IMG/VR virus record: IMGVR_UViG_3300007559_000017
Span: 1-30,529 of that record
Origin: a virus
Length of the DNA stretch: 30,529 bases
Reading direction: 5' to 3' (one strand)
The translations under genes were made by a program, and so were the position numbers. The notes below the pieces were generated by a model. It worked only from the letters and a program-made list of their open reading frames with translations. It did not search any database and was not told where the DNA came from. Shown piece by piece: positions 20,100-27,381 of this stretch. Numbering within the stretch: position 1 is the stretch's first letter; each line of letters opens with the position of its first letter.

Positions 20100-20193
20100 A
20101 TTATTTTTTTTTCCTTTTCCTTTTTTTATTATATTGTCTGACATATCATACATTATTTTTTAAACTCAATAGCGTTAAAAAATTACTGAATGA

Positions 20194-20226
20194 TTTGTCA
20201 CACATTTAGGATATATTTGTGACGAA
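20194..20226. repeat. Inverted repeat TTTGTCACA / TGTGACGAA
   Basis: TTTGTCACA (20194-20202) and TGTGACGAA (20218-20226) are complementary at eight of nine positions, separated by 15 bases, in the gap between two genes. Arm spacing and length suit a dimeric regulator site; an RNA hairpin is also possible. Confidence 0.35.
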
Positions 20227-20406
20227 CTATCTCAAGAATACTTTAATAGTTCTACCACCATCTTGATACTGAACCTCGACTTCCTGAAAGTCTCCCATCT
20301 CTTTATACATGGTTAGTAATCTACCTATAGGCTTATCGTTGCCTGCGTGGTTAATAACCTCAAAACGAGTCACTTCTACTTCTTTTTTTTCTTTATTGTT
20401 TTCCAT
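20227..20406 (-). CDS. Small conserved-looking phage protein (59 aa)
   Basis: ATG at 20406, TAG at 20227-20229. The product has a charged N-terminus (MENNKEKKEVEVTRFEVINH), a middle with PIGRLLTMYKEMGDFQEVEV and a strand end (DGGRTIKVFLR). The codon pattern, an A-rich leader and position within the operon support it. Function unknown. Confidence 0.6.
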   Translation of the reverse strand: MENNKEKKEVEVTRFEVINHAGNDKPIGRLLTMYKEMGDFQEVEVQYQDGGRTIKVFLR

Positions 20407-20412
20407 TATTTT

Positions 20413-20718
20413 TTATTTATTTGTTGTTAGGTATTGATGTAATAATCCTGCTATAGACTCTACTAGTTGCTCATTCATCCAATCTGGGTTTCCACTATGG
20501 TAAAGTATGCAATGTGCAAGCTCATGGCAAAACGTAGATTCGATGATGCTCTGCTTGTACTTTCTCCAGCCTTTCTCTGCCTTGTACTTGCTTGCTATTA
20601 TGATTACGTTGTCATAAGATATAAATCTTCCGAAGCATTCGTTTTCAGCACAGTACTTATTATCGTACTTTACTACTATTGTTTGCCCTAGCATATTGAA
20701 GGAGGAAGGTATAATCAT
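20413..20718 (-). CDS. Zinc metallopeptidase-like protein (HELAH)
   Basis: A 101-residue protein with HELAHCIL at 65-72 (His65, Glu66, His69) and downstream MNEQLVESIAGLLHQYL, whose Glu83 or Glu87 is a probable third zinc ligand. This fits the minimal gluzincin core of SprT- or ImmA/IrrE-like peptidases. Phage members may cleave repressors or act on DNA-bound proteins, but the substrate here is unknown. Its start overlaps the stop of the upstream gene by one base. Confidence 0.75.
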   Translation of the reverse strand: MIIPSSFNMLGQTIVVKYDNKYCAENECFGRFISYDNVIIIASKYKAEKGWRKYKQSIIESTFCHELAHCILYHSGNPDWMNEQLVESIAGLLHQYLTTNK

Positions 20719-21089
20719 TATAAGAATGCTTTCTTTATCTCCTCCATTATTTCTGCTCTCTGTTCGTCTGTCATTGGAGCTGCTGGCTCATAATCCTTTT
20801 TGCTCATTTTCAGTTCTTCGCAATAAGCCCACAACTCATCCTCGTCTTTTAATATTTCATTACCATCCTTATCCCAAGCCCACGCATTCTTAGGGTCTCT
20901 CAAATCGTATAGGTAAGAAGAAATCCATTCTGCTGCGTCTTCTCCGTAGTAACACTTCATCATCATCTCTATGACGCTAACATACTCTTCCGTTACGCCA
21001 GTTACATCTACCATTGGGTACAGCACGTTAACAACTGCATCTGCCTTCCTAATCCTATCAAGGATACTTTTAAATACTTCTACTTTCAT
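20718..21089 (-). CDS. Hypothetical phage protein (123 aa)
   Basis: A 123-residue protein with an N-terminal helix (VEVFKSILDRIRKADAVVNV), an acidic/Trp-rich middle (YYGEDAAEWISSYLYDL, then NAWAWDKDGNEILKDEDEL) and a helical C-terminus (TDEQRAEIMEEIKKAFL). It resembles small phage early proteins in composition, but no family can be named. Confidence 0.65.
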   Translation of the reverse strand: MKVEVFKSILDRIRKADAVVNVLYPMVDVTGVTEEYVSVIEMMMKCYYGEDAAEWISSYLYDLRDPKNAWAWDKDGNEILKDEDELWAYCEELKMSKKDYEPAAPMTDEQRAEIMEEIKKAFL

Positions 21090-21097
21090 AATTTTTA

Positions 21098-21736
21098 TTA
21101 TTTTACCTCATTTATATCGTAATAAAAAGAGTTCGTATCAGAACTCACCCATCTATCGCTTTTAGCTTCCACACACTCTAATACAGTATCTACCTTAAAG
21201 CTTTTTGAATTAACAGGGAACTCGGCTGTAATGAAGTTAGAGTCCTTCCAGAATATTCTGTTATTTGGTTGACACATCAAATATCCATCATCAGCTCTCA
21301 GAACGTGTCCACACTTATAGTCAGTAGGCTCATCAGAGTATGGGTTATTAAACCAGTCAACAGTAAATAGGTATGTAGCCCAAGCGAATGTCTTGTCCTT
21401 TAGTATCACCTTACATCTTTTTTCGGTCAAGTAAGAATACTCAATAACGCTTACATTCTCTGAAAAGCAATCCCATAGTTGTTTGAAGTCAGCAGGTATA
21501 TCATTCTCTGTACTTATTGTAAATAGTTCTGATATAGGAACTCTGCTGCGTAGCATTCCGTAGTCAGTCATAATGTGAAATGTTAGTATCTTACCTGCTA
21601 TGCTCTGTATTGCGAATGCGTAGCAGTTATCAAATATAAGTTGGTCGGCTGAATCTTTGGTCATCCAGCTTCTTCTCACCTTTAGTTTTAAGTTAGGTAT
21701 GTTTGTATTTAATACATTTGATTCGTTTATTACCAT
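21098..21736 (-). CDS. Hypothetical phage protein (212 aa)
   Basis: A 212-residue beta-rich protein (LKLKVRRSWMTKDSADQLIF, ILTFHIMTDYGMLRSRVPI, then TFAWATYLFTVDWFNNPYSD, CGHVLRADDGYLMCQPNNRI). Conserved-looking Trp, Cys and His residues occur in the last third. The GMLRSRVPI and VDWFNNPYSD patches look conserved but I know no function. Confidence 0.65.
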   Translation of the reverse strand: MVINESNVLNTNIPNLKLKVRRSWMTKDSADQLIFDNCYAFAIQSIAGKILTFHIMTDYGMLRSRVPISELFTISTENDIPADFKQLWDCFSENVSVIEYSYLTEKRCKVILKDKTFAWATYLFTVDWFNNPYSDEPTDYKCGHVLRADDGYLMCQPNNRIFWKDSNFITAEFPVNSKSFKVDTVLECVEAKSDRWVSSDTNSFYYDINEVK

Positions 21737-21744
21737 TACATTTA

Positions 21745-21888
21745 TTATTTATTTATTTTTTTGAAATATCTTCTTGCTGATAGTAGGCATAATAATTTTT
21801 CAACATTTGGTTTTATTCCTATTTCTGGAAAAACTTCCATCATTACCTTAATTGCTTTTGTTGTTTCTTTTCTAGTGTATATTGTCAT
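21745..21888 (-). CDS. Small hypothetical protein (47 aa)
   Basis: ATG at 21888, TAA at 21745-21747. It starts MTIYTRKETTKAIKVMM, followed by EVFPEIGIKPNVEKLLCLLS and a basic end (RRYFKKINK). It fits the gap between two leftward genes, two bases after the previous stop. Function unknown. Confidence 0.55.
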   Translation of the reverse strand: MTIYTRKETTKAIKVMMEVFPEIGIKPNVEKLLCLLSARRYFKKINK

Positions 21889-21890
21889 TT

Positions 21891-22076
21891 TTATTTACCT
21901 CCTATTTCTATTTCGTTTGATGGAAAGCTATCATAGAATTTCTTTACATATAATAGTCTGTAATTTCTTTGTGCTTCTTCTGCGTCCCACTCTTTGTTTT
22001 CCTCAACTATTCTGTCGTATTCTTTTTGAGAAATGATTCTCTTTAGTGCTTCTTCTCTGCTTGTTGTTTTTGCCAT
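21891..22076 (-). CDS. Small charged helical protein (61 aa)
   Basis: A 61-residue, highly charged helical protein (TTSREEALKRIISQKEYDRI, then EENKEWDAEEAQRNYRLL) with a short end FPSNEIEIGGK. Preceded by an A-rich leader. No family is recognised. Confidence 0.6.
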   Translation of the reverse strand: MAKTTSREEALKRIISQKEYDRIVEENKEWDAEEAQRNYRLLYVKKFYDSFPSNEIEIGGK

Positions 22077-22090
22077 ATGATTATTTTTTT

Positions 22091-22459
22091 TTATCTACTT
22101 ATTACTACTCCGTTGTGAGTTAGAGTTACCTGACAAGGTACTTCCACATTCTCTACTTGTTTGTGTCTCTTTCTTAACCTCTTGCAGTAATGCTCGTAAC
22201 TCCACTGACAACTTTTTTCTTTTTTATTATATGATTCCCATCTGTAAATCAAACCCTTAGCACATTTATTAGTTAAGTCGTACACTATATCGCTGATGCT
22301 GAAGTAGTAATGTTCAAAATATTTTACAATATTCCCAGATTGCTGTGCCATATTGTAGTCAAAATTAATTTTTTGCTTCTTTATAAACTCTTCTATATAT
22401 CCTGTGCAGATGCGCTCGTATTGAAAGTTTAAGGTGGATATGGTTTCTTTGCGTGTCAT
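22091..22459 (-). CDS. Hypothetical phage protein (122 aa)
   Basis: A 122-residue basic protein with a long helix (FQYERICTGYIEEFIKKQKI), aromatic residues (YFEHYYFSISDIVYDLTNKC), a Trp/Cys segment (CQWSYEHYCKRLRKRHKQV) and a C-terminal strand pair. It starts two bases after the metallophosphoesterase stop. No family is recognised. Confidence 0.65.
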   Translation of the reverse strand: MTRKETISTLNFQYERICTGYIEEFIKKQKINFDYNMAQQSGNIVKYFEHYYFSISDIVYDLTNKCAKGLIYRWESYNKKEKSCQWSYEHYCKRLRKRHKQVENVEVPCQVTLTHNGVVISR

Positions 22460-22461
22460 AA

Positions 22462-23685
22462 TTAAAAGATATAATCGTGATTACTAATTTGTCCGTTAAT
22501 ATAATAGTTTCTAAAGGTAAAGCCACTCATACTGTTTTGAAAGTTAGTCTTAACCCAGTTACTAGGTGGAGCAAAGCTAGGGAAATTATGGTATTGAAAC
22601 TTAGTACTACAAGATTTATCTATCAACAATTGGTGACTATCTCCTTTATCAAACTCTATTACAACACCTTTATTAGATAAGTAATTTTGGTCAATAAAGT
22701 GAGAAATAGTCTTGATAATTTTGTCAGTAATCTGTGGTTTCATTCCAAACTTCATAGTTCCACCATCCTTGCCATGACACTCAATTATACAGAATTTATC
22801 TAGAACCATATAATAATCCATAAATTTGCGTTGTATGTTAATTATCACGTTATTAGGATATTTAAGTTCTATATAAGTCTTAAATGCCGAGTTCACTATG
22901 TAAGAAAATGCTCCAGAGTGATTATCATCGGTAATATTATTACAAACAATTTTATTGTAAAAAGGAATTAAGCTATCAATCATTCTTATTTTAAATCTAA
23001 GAGCAACATCAAAAGATTTTTGATTGTCCATATTCTGTGGCAAGTGATGTTCTCTTCTTATTGTCATGCCGTCCCAACCGTCCATAAAGTCTCCTAAGTC
23101 ACTGATATACAGAGTATCAAACTTTTTGTGGTTTAATATCCAATCAACAGCTATTTTAAGTCTCATATTTAATTCTTCTTCATCCCACTTGCCTTCGTAT
23201 AATGCAAAACCATCCTTATTAACACACATACCAACGTGAACATCAGTATAAATAAACCTGTCAAAGCCATGAAGACTATCGAGTGAAGGTTCTAATATAA
23301 TAGGCTCTATCTTATCTTTGAATATTGATAGAAAATCTATTTCCTTAAAATCTATCTCACCTTCCTCTGGTTTTATATAATTAGGGTTCTTTACAAATAC
23401 TGAGAAGTCTTTATTTCTTTTATCCCAATAATGAGGGACATCTTGACTAGCCATATTTACAGCTTCAGATACTTCAAAATCTCCTTCGTGATTATCTAAT
23501 ATCCTTTTCTTATGTCTGTATATATACTTCCTGAATTCTCTAAGCTCATTAAAACTTAAAGTAAAATTTAGTTTCTGACAAACCTGTCTTGCAATTTCGG
23601 TATCTGATTCTAAATTTTTTTCAAAAATAACTTCTTTAATTACCTCCTCGTAAATTGCCCACCTCGATACTTTATTGTTTGCCAT
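22462..23685 (-). CDS. Metallophosphoesterase-like phage protein
   Basis: A 407-residue protein. Residues about 1-100 form a charged helical N-terminal region. From about 140 the calcineurin-like motif order is visible: IYTDVH (Asp148, His150), ISDLGDFMDG (Asp199, Asp202), DDNHSG (Asn255, His256), IECHGKD (His304) and GDSHQ (His351). These are the two-metal ligands of metallophosphoesterases, which may be nucleases or phosphatases. Phage members are often early genes and may act on DNA, RNA or nucleotides. It is the second gene of the leftward operon begun at 23821. Confidence 0.85.
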   Translation of the reverse strand: MANNKVSRWAIYEEVIKEVIFEKNLESDTEIARQVCQKLNFTLSFNELREFRKYIYRHKKRILDNHEGDFEVSEAVNMASQDVPHYWDKRNKDFSVFVKNPNYIKPEEGEIDFKEIDFLSIFKDKIEPIILEPSLDSLHGFDRFIYTDVHVGMCVNKDGFALYEGKWDEEELNMRLKIAVDWILNHKKFDTLYISDLGDFMDGWDGMTIRREHHLPQNMDNQKSFDVALRFKIRMIDSLIPFYNKIVCNNITDDNHSGAFSYIVNSAFKTYIELKYPNNVIINIQRKFMDYYMVLDKFCIIECHGKDGGTMKFGMKPQITDKIIKTISHFIDQNYLSNKGVVIEFDKGDSHQLLIDKSCSTKFQYHNFPSFAPPSNWVKTNFQNSMSGFTFRNYYINGQISNHDYIF

Positions 23686-23695
23686 ATGTATTTTT

Positions 23696-23821
23696 TTATA
23701 ACTTATTTATATGTTTACTTAAAAATAAAGCGAAGTCATACTTAAAACTATTATTTGGACAAACTTCAAACGCCCAATTAATCAATACTGATGCTAACCA
23801 TCCTCTAAATTCATTTTTCAT
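23696..23821 (-). CDS. Small protein, first gene of the second leftward operon
   Basis: ATG at 23821, TAA at 23696-23698, 41 residues (MKNEFRGWLASVLINWAFEV, then FKYDFALFLSKHINKL). It starts 19 bases after the -7 box and ends 10 bases before the metallophosphoesterase start. Function unknown. Confidence 0.55.
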   Translation of the reverse strand: MKNEFRGWLASVLINWAFEVCPNNSFKYDFALFLSKHINKL

Positions 23822-23840
23822 AAGTTTGTAATTTATTTTG

Positions 23841-23870
23841 CAAATATATTTCATAAAATGAGAAAAACAA
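23841..23870 (-). promoter_or_regulatory. Leftward flavobacterial-type promoter (second leftward operon)
   Basis: On the minus strand TTG (23870-23868, within TTTG), a 19-bp spacer and TATATTTG (23848-23841) match the consensus. It drives genes from 23821 to 19740. It is divergent from the promoter at 24009-24038, leaving about 140 bases of AT-rich DNA between them. Confidence 0.8.
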
Positions 23871-24008
23871 ATTATTTATTTATTATTTTAAATTATTATT
23901 GTTTTGACTTATATATTGGCTAAATATTGTTTTTATATTCTGTATTAGATAATATATTGTCCAGTAAATTTTAATTGGCTGATTTTCATTAATTATTTAA
24001 AATAAAGC

Positions 24009-24038
24009 TTGCGTGTTTAAAATGCTAAACTACATTTG
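24009..24038 (+). promoter_or_regulatory. Rightward flavobacterial-type promoter (replication operon)
   Basis: TTG (24009-24011), a 19-bp spacer and TACATTTG (24031-24038) match the consensus. The first start codon (24043) is only four bases beyond the -7 box, so the mRNA is probably leaderless, as at 3508-3545. Confidence 0.8.
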
Positions 24039-24042
24039 CGAC

Positions 24043-24186
24043 ATGGAAAACATAGAAAATTATAAGAGTGTATTAGAATACGCCAAGGAAAAGAGTATAA
24101 GCGTTCAGGCTGTATACCAAGCAATATCAAGAAAAACCTTAGATTTTATCAAGCTAGGGAAAACTATTTTAGTAAAAGTTAAATAA
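24043..24186 (+). CDS. Small HTH (excisionase/MerR-like) protein
   Basis: ATG at 24043, TAA at 24184-24186, 47 residues. SVLEYAKEKSISVQAVYQAI followed by SRKTLDFIKLGKTILVKVK matches the winged helix-turn-helix layout of short excisionase-type regulators (V..YA...gvs...vy..i, then a strand pair). It is first in the replication operon and may autoregulate it. Probably translated from a leaderless mRNA. Confidence 0.65.
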   Translation: MENIENYKSVLEYAKEKSISVQAVYQAISRKTLDFIKLGKTILVKVK

Positions 24187-24193
24187 AAAAAAC

Positions 24194-24835
24194 ATGGCGG
24201 AGAACAAAAAATCATTTTTACTTTATTGTGATATAATACACACAATAGAAAAATTAACAGACGAGCAGGCAGGAAAACTTTTAAAACATACTTTAAAATA
24301 TGTAAACGATTTAAATCCTACTCCAGAAGATATTATAACCGAGATTGCTTTTGAGCCTATAAAACAGTCTTTAAAAAGGGATTTACTTAAATATGAGGGT
24401 ATTAGAGTAAAGAATAAAGACAATGCTAATAAAAGATGGGCGGATAAAAATAATGCCACCGCATCCGAGCGCATACCATCGGATACCAAAAATGCCGATA
24501 GTGATAGTGATAGTGATAGTGATATAGTAAAGGATATAATAAATTGGGCTGAGCTTTTAAAATTTTTTAATACTAAAACCAAAAAGAACTGCAAGGTTAT
24601 ACCAACAAAAGCTAAAACTACTTTTACTGCTAGACTAAAAGAAGGTTACAGTAAACAAGATTTTGCTACAGCTATCCAAAACTGTGCGGCAGACGAGTTT
24701 CATATAAACAATCCTCACCATCTAACTCTAGAGTTTATAAGCAGACAGGATAAACTAGATAAATACTTAAATGTTGGAGATAAACCTAAAAACTCAGAAA
24801 AACAAAACCCTAAAAACCTAAGAGTAGTAATATGA
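24194..24835 (+). CDS. Replication initiator / helicase-loader-like protein (DUF6291 + Phg_2220_C-like)
   Basis: A 213-residue protein in two parts. Residues 1-85 (FLLYCDIIHTIEKLTDEQAG, LLKHTLKYVNDLNP, then IAFEPIKQSLKRD) match the DUF6291 type. Residues about 115-195 (LLKFFNTKTKKNCKVIPTKA, ARLKEGYSKQDFATAI, then HHLTLEFISRQDKLDKYLNV) match the conserved phage C-terminal domain found in DnaD-like initiators. A flexible DSDSDSDS linker coded by a GATAGT repeat joins them. It directly precedes and overlaps the DnaB-like helicase gene by four bases (ATGA), as expected for a helicase loader. Confidence 0.75.
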   Translation: MAENKKSFLLYCDIIHTIEKLTDEQAGKLLKHTLKYVNDLNPTPEDIITEIAFEPIKQSLKRDLLKYEGIRVKNKDNANKRWADKNNATASERIPSDTKNADSDSDSDSDIVKDIINWAELLKFFNTKTKKNCKVIPTKAKTTFTARLKEGYSKQDFATAIQNCAADEFHINNPHHLTLEFISRQDKLDKYLNVGDKPKNSEKQNPKNLRVVI

Positions 24836-25827
24836 AAGTTAAAAGAATCAACGATGTAACAGAACAATTATTTGATTTACATAAAAACAACACATCAAAC
24901 CTACTAAGCACTGGTTTTAAGACTTTAGACAATTACTATCAAGTAAGACCTAGCAACACTACCATCATTTACGGATATCCTAGTGCAGGTAAGAGTGAAT
25001 TTGCTATACAATTACTTATAGGTCTTACAGTTAAGTACGGAAAGAAGCATTTAATCTATACACCTGAGACAGGAACAGCTGAGGAGATATTTTCTGAAAT
25101 AGCACACGCACTAACAGGTAAAAGCTTTGATAAAAGATTTCCTAATTACATTACAGAAGCAGAAATTTATAGGGTACAACCTTTTATTCAAGAACACTTT
25201 GCAGTTATTGAGGACGATGGTGTGAACGGATTAAGTTTAGATAATTATTTTGATTTAGCTAGGGAAGTAAAGAGAGATAGGGGATTGGATTGTACTTTGC
25301 TAGATAACTTTAACGATTTAGAGCATAGTGCATCAGACCTAGCCAATATTGCAGCTTACTTACCTGTCTTTCTTCCTAAATGGAATAAGTTTTCTAAGAT
25401 AGAGAACCTACATTCTTTTATGATATGTCACGCAAGAAACCCTACAGGTGTTAAGTCAGGAGAACTACCGAAAGCACCTAGTGTATTTGAAATAAATGGA
25501 GGTCAGGCTTGGTATGCAAAGGCTCAGAGTTTAATTTGCGTTGACAGACCCTACGAGGAGATAAACGGACTCATGCAACAGTCTAATACGGCAAACATTG
25601 ATGTTAAGAAGATTAAACCTAAGATTGTAGGCAAGAAAGGATTAGTCCCTTTGGAGTTTGAGTTTAGTAAGAAGTGCTATAACGAGACAGTTGATGGTCG
25701 TATACTTAGGATTGACACTGGATTTAAGAATTCTTATCAAGTTCCAGAAGAAACTAAAAAGAAGATAGGCGAGAAGATAGCCACACAAGCAAGTTTTGAT
25801 TTACCAGAAGATTACACCCCTTTTTAA
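24832..25827 (+). CDS. DnaB-like replicative helicase (RecA-type ATPase)
   Basis: A 331-residue protein lacking the DnaB N-terminal domain. Walker A GYPSAGKS is at 48-55, YTPETG at about 76-81 contains the acidic residue expected for catalysis, the Walker B-like CTLLDN is at 154-159, and MICHARNP (about 197-204) resembles the DnaB H3/sensor strand. The C-terminal VDRPYEE and KKIKPKIVGKKG segments fit motif H4. The role is unwinding phage DNA at the fork. The start overlaps the stop of the loader-like gene by four bases. Confidence 0.8.
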   Translation: MKVKRINDVTEQLFDLHKNNTSNLLSTGFKTLDNYYQVRPSNTTIIYGYPSAGKSEFAIQLLIGLTVKYGKKHLIYTPETGTAEEIFSEIAHALTGKSFDKRFPNYITEAEIYRVQPFIQEHFAVIEDDGVNGLSLDNYFDLAREVKRDRGLDCTLLDNFNDLEHSASDLANIAAYLPVFLPKWNKFSKIENLHSFMICHARNPTGVKSGELPKAPSVFEINGGQAWYAKAQSLICVDRPYEEINGLMQQSNTANIDVKKIKPKIVGKKGLVPLEFEFSKKCYNETVDGRILRIDTGFKNSYQVPEETKKKIGEKIATQASFDLPEDYTPF

Positions 25828-25829
25828 AT

Positions 25830-26225
25830 ATGGAAATAGAAGAATATAAAGAAATACAGAAGATTAGAACAGAAGAGTATAAACTTATGCTTGAGTCTAT
25901 TAACAAATATTTTGCTTTGTTTGACACCAACAATAGAAACATAGGATTATATGCAGAATTTTGGGAGTTTGACGAGTTTATAGAGCAGTTTGAGGTTAAA
26001 GTGATAAAGTCACAAGGCACACAAAAAGAAAACGGTTTAAAGCATCTTGAAATACTTTATCGTATGCAACAGTTTAACGCAAAGGTGTTCGCAAACTTTA
26101 ATTACGAGAATGTTTTGCTAAATGCCAAGGCTAAAAGGTTGCAGAAGGAGCAATTTATATTCCTAAATGAAATTAAAGAGTTAAAAGAACAAATAGAACT
26201 TACAGAAAAAATAAATAATCTATAA
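25830..26225 (+). CDS. Coiled-coil hypothetical protein (131 aa)
   Basis: A 131-residue helical protein with heptad-like stretches at both ends (EEYKEIQKIRTEEYKLMLES and QFIFLNEIKELKEQIELTEK), starting two bases after the helicase stop. It could be a helicase-associated factor by position. No family is recognised. Confidence 0.65.
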   Translation: MEIEEYKEIQKIRTEEYKLMLESINKYFALFDTNNRNIGLYAEFWEFDEFIEQFEVKVIKSQGTQKENGLKHLEILYRMQQFNAKVFANFNYENVLLNAKAKRLQKEQFIFLNEIKELKEQIELTEKINNL

Positions 26226-26234
26226 AAAAAACAC

Positions 26235-26675
26235 ATGAAAAAGAATCTAAATTACAGAGAATGTTCATTTATTTTAAACAAATCTGAGGAGTATTGCCAA
26301 GGATTACTAATGAAGGAAAACGGCAAGATGGGTATCCATAAGGATTTAACCCCAAAAGAATTTAAGGAAGAGGCTGCATCTTGGTCAATATCAGTTGAAA
26401 GACTATCAGAAATAACAAAGATAGATGTAGCTCATTTGCTAGAAGATATAAATAAAAACTTCTTCAGAAACGAGGTGTGCGTAGAATATTTACTAAAGAA
26501 AGTGAATCAGAAGTTCAAGCCTAATGCTAAGACTGGAGCATATCCTGTTGCAATTATTATTCCTGAGGAAATTACAGCATTGATGAACGAGGATAATCAA
26601 AAGAAATGCATTAAGGTGCTTGAAGAAAGAGTAAGTAAAAATGTTAACTTTAAACTAGTAAATAAAAATATATGA
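26235..26675 (+). CDS. Hypothetical replication-operon protein (146 aa)
   Basis: A 146-residue protein with two possible HTH-like parts (LNYRECSFILNKSEEYCQGL and WSISVERLSEITKIDVAHLL) and an alpha/beta C-terminus (YPVAIIIPEEITALMNED, CIKVLEERVSKNVNF). Its stop overlaps the next start (ATGA). It may bind DNA, but no family is recognised. Confidence 0.65.
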   Translation: MKKNLNYRECSFILNKSEEYCQGLLMKENGKMGIHKDLTPKEFKEEAASWSISVERLSEITKIDVAHLLEDINKNFFRNEVCVEYLLKKVNQKFKPNAKTGAYPVAIIIPEEITALMNEDNQKKCIKVLEERVSKNVNFKLVNKNI

Positions 26676-27046
26676 TAACTAAATCGCAATGGGCAGCAAT
26701 GCCAGAGACTGACAAAGACAAGATTATGACTAATATCAGGATTTCTATGGTTGGTCTTCATGCCACCTTAAACGCAGCCAAACACTACAAGGATTTTATT
26801 CGAGAATACGAGGTTGGAATAGGTAATAAAAAGACGGTCAAGGTTTTAAAGGACGGATTTATTAGTTTAGAGTATTTATTGTCGTTTATTGATAGTGCCT
26901 TTAAGGTGAGCAAAGAAGTTAAGAAGGAAGATATGGATGCCGAAGAAGAATTCACCTACAAGATTCTTGAAAACTTAGAGGACGAGTGTTTTCAGTTTGT
27001 CAATCACGAGATGGGTTTCAATATGATTAAAAAAGCTTTAGGATAA
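26672..27046 (+). CDS. Hypothetical helical protein (124 aa)
   Basis: A 124-residue helical acidic protein (SQWAAMPETDKDKIMTNIRI, LHATLNAAKHYKDFIREYEV, then EEFTYKILENLEDECFQFVN). It overlaps the preceding and following genes by four bases and one base, so it is coupled to both. No family is recognised. Confidence 0.65.
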   Translation: MITKSQWAAMPETDKDKIMTNIRISMVGLHATLNAAKHYKDFIREYEVGIGNKKTVKVLKDGFISLEYLLSFIDSAFKVSKEVKKEDMDAEEEFTYKILENLEDECFQFVNHEMGFNMIKKALG

Positions 27047-27234
27047 TGGAAATTAGAATACTTAAGCAGGGCATTTACGAGACCGACAAAGGCGAAAAGA
27101 TAAAGATTATTGAAATATGGTATGGGGCTAATCCTCGTATCGTATTTCAAATAGGTGATACAGTTTATACAAGAAGTAGAAAGATTTTTGAGGAAGGAAT
27201 CAGAAATAATAAAATAATTAAAAAACTTTTTTGA
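27046..27234 (+). CDS. Small hypothetical protein (62 aa), last of the replication operon
   Basis: A 62-residue basic protein, beta-rich (EIRILKQGIYETDKGEKIKI, NPRIVFQIGDTVYT) and ending with a basic helix (RKIFEEGIRNNKIIKKLF). It overlaps the preceding stop (TAATGG). Its stop codon lies in the -33 element of the next promoter. Confidence 0.6.
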   Translation: MEIRILKQGIYETDKGEKIKIIEIWYGANPRIVFQIGDTVYTRSRKIFEEGIRNNKIIKKLF

Positions 27235-27259
27235 AATGAGAAAAATATTTCTATCTTCG
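27231..27259 (+). promoter_or_regulatory. Promoter-like site upstream of a candidate small RNA
   Basis: TTG (27231-27233), an 18-bp spacer and TATCTTCG (27252-27259) match TTG/TAnnTTTG with one change in the -7 box. There is no gene start nearby; a hairpin and a terminator follow at once. Confidence 0.5.
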
Positions 27260-27264
27260 CACTC

Positions 27265-27339
27265 GATTGTTGGGTTTGATTGACCCGAGTTCTTCATGTG
27301 ATTAAAATCGCCCAGTAGTAATATTGGGCTTTTTTTTTG
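27265..27339 (+). ncRNA. Candidate small RNA or terminated leader
   Basis: About 75 bases between the promoter-like site at 27231-27259 and the terminator at 27310-27339, with no open frame longer than 15 codons. It contains one internal hairpin (GGGT, seven-base loop, ACCC at 27272-27286, with CTC/GAG outside). The transcript could be a stand-alone small RNA, or an attenuated leader of the virion genes. Unclassified; supported only by signal arrangement. Confidence 0.35.
27310..27339 (+). terminator. Rightward terminator of the replication operon
   Basis: GCCCA and TGGGC form a five-base-pair stem with a ten-base loop, directly followed by a nine-T run. It separates the replication unit from the virion genes. 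Confidence 0.75.
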
Positions 27340-27352
27340 TTCGATTATATAT

Positions 27353-27360
27353 TACATTTG
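27353..27360 (+). promoter_or_regulatory. -7 box of a probable virion-gene promoter
   Basis: TACATTTG is a perfect -7 element 21 bases before the start at 27382. No TTG sits at the usual distance (the nearest are 13 and 26 bases away), because the terminator T-run occupies that place; a phage-specific or activator-dependent promoter is possible. Confidence 0.5.
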
Positions 27361-27381
27361 CAATATTAAATAAAAATAATT

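Noticed and set aside
20205-20218. TATATTTG on the plus strand at 20211 as a promoter
   Set aside because: The only TTG upstream is 14 bases away, too close, and no rightward gene follows.
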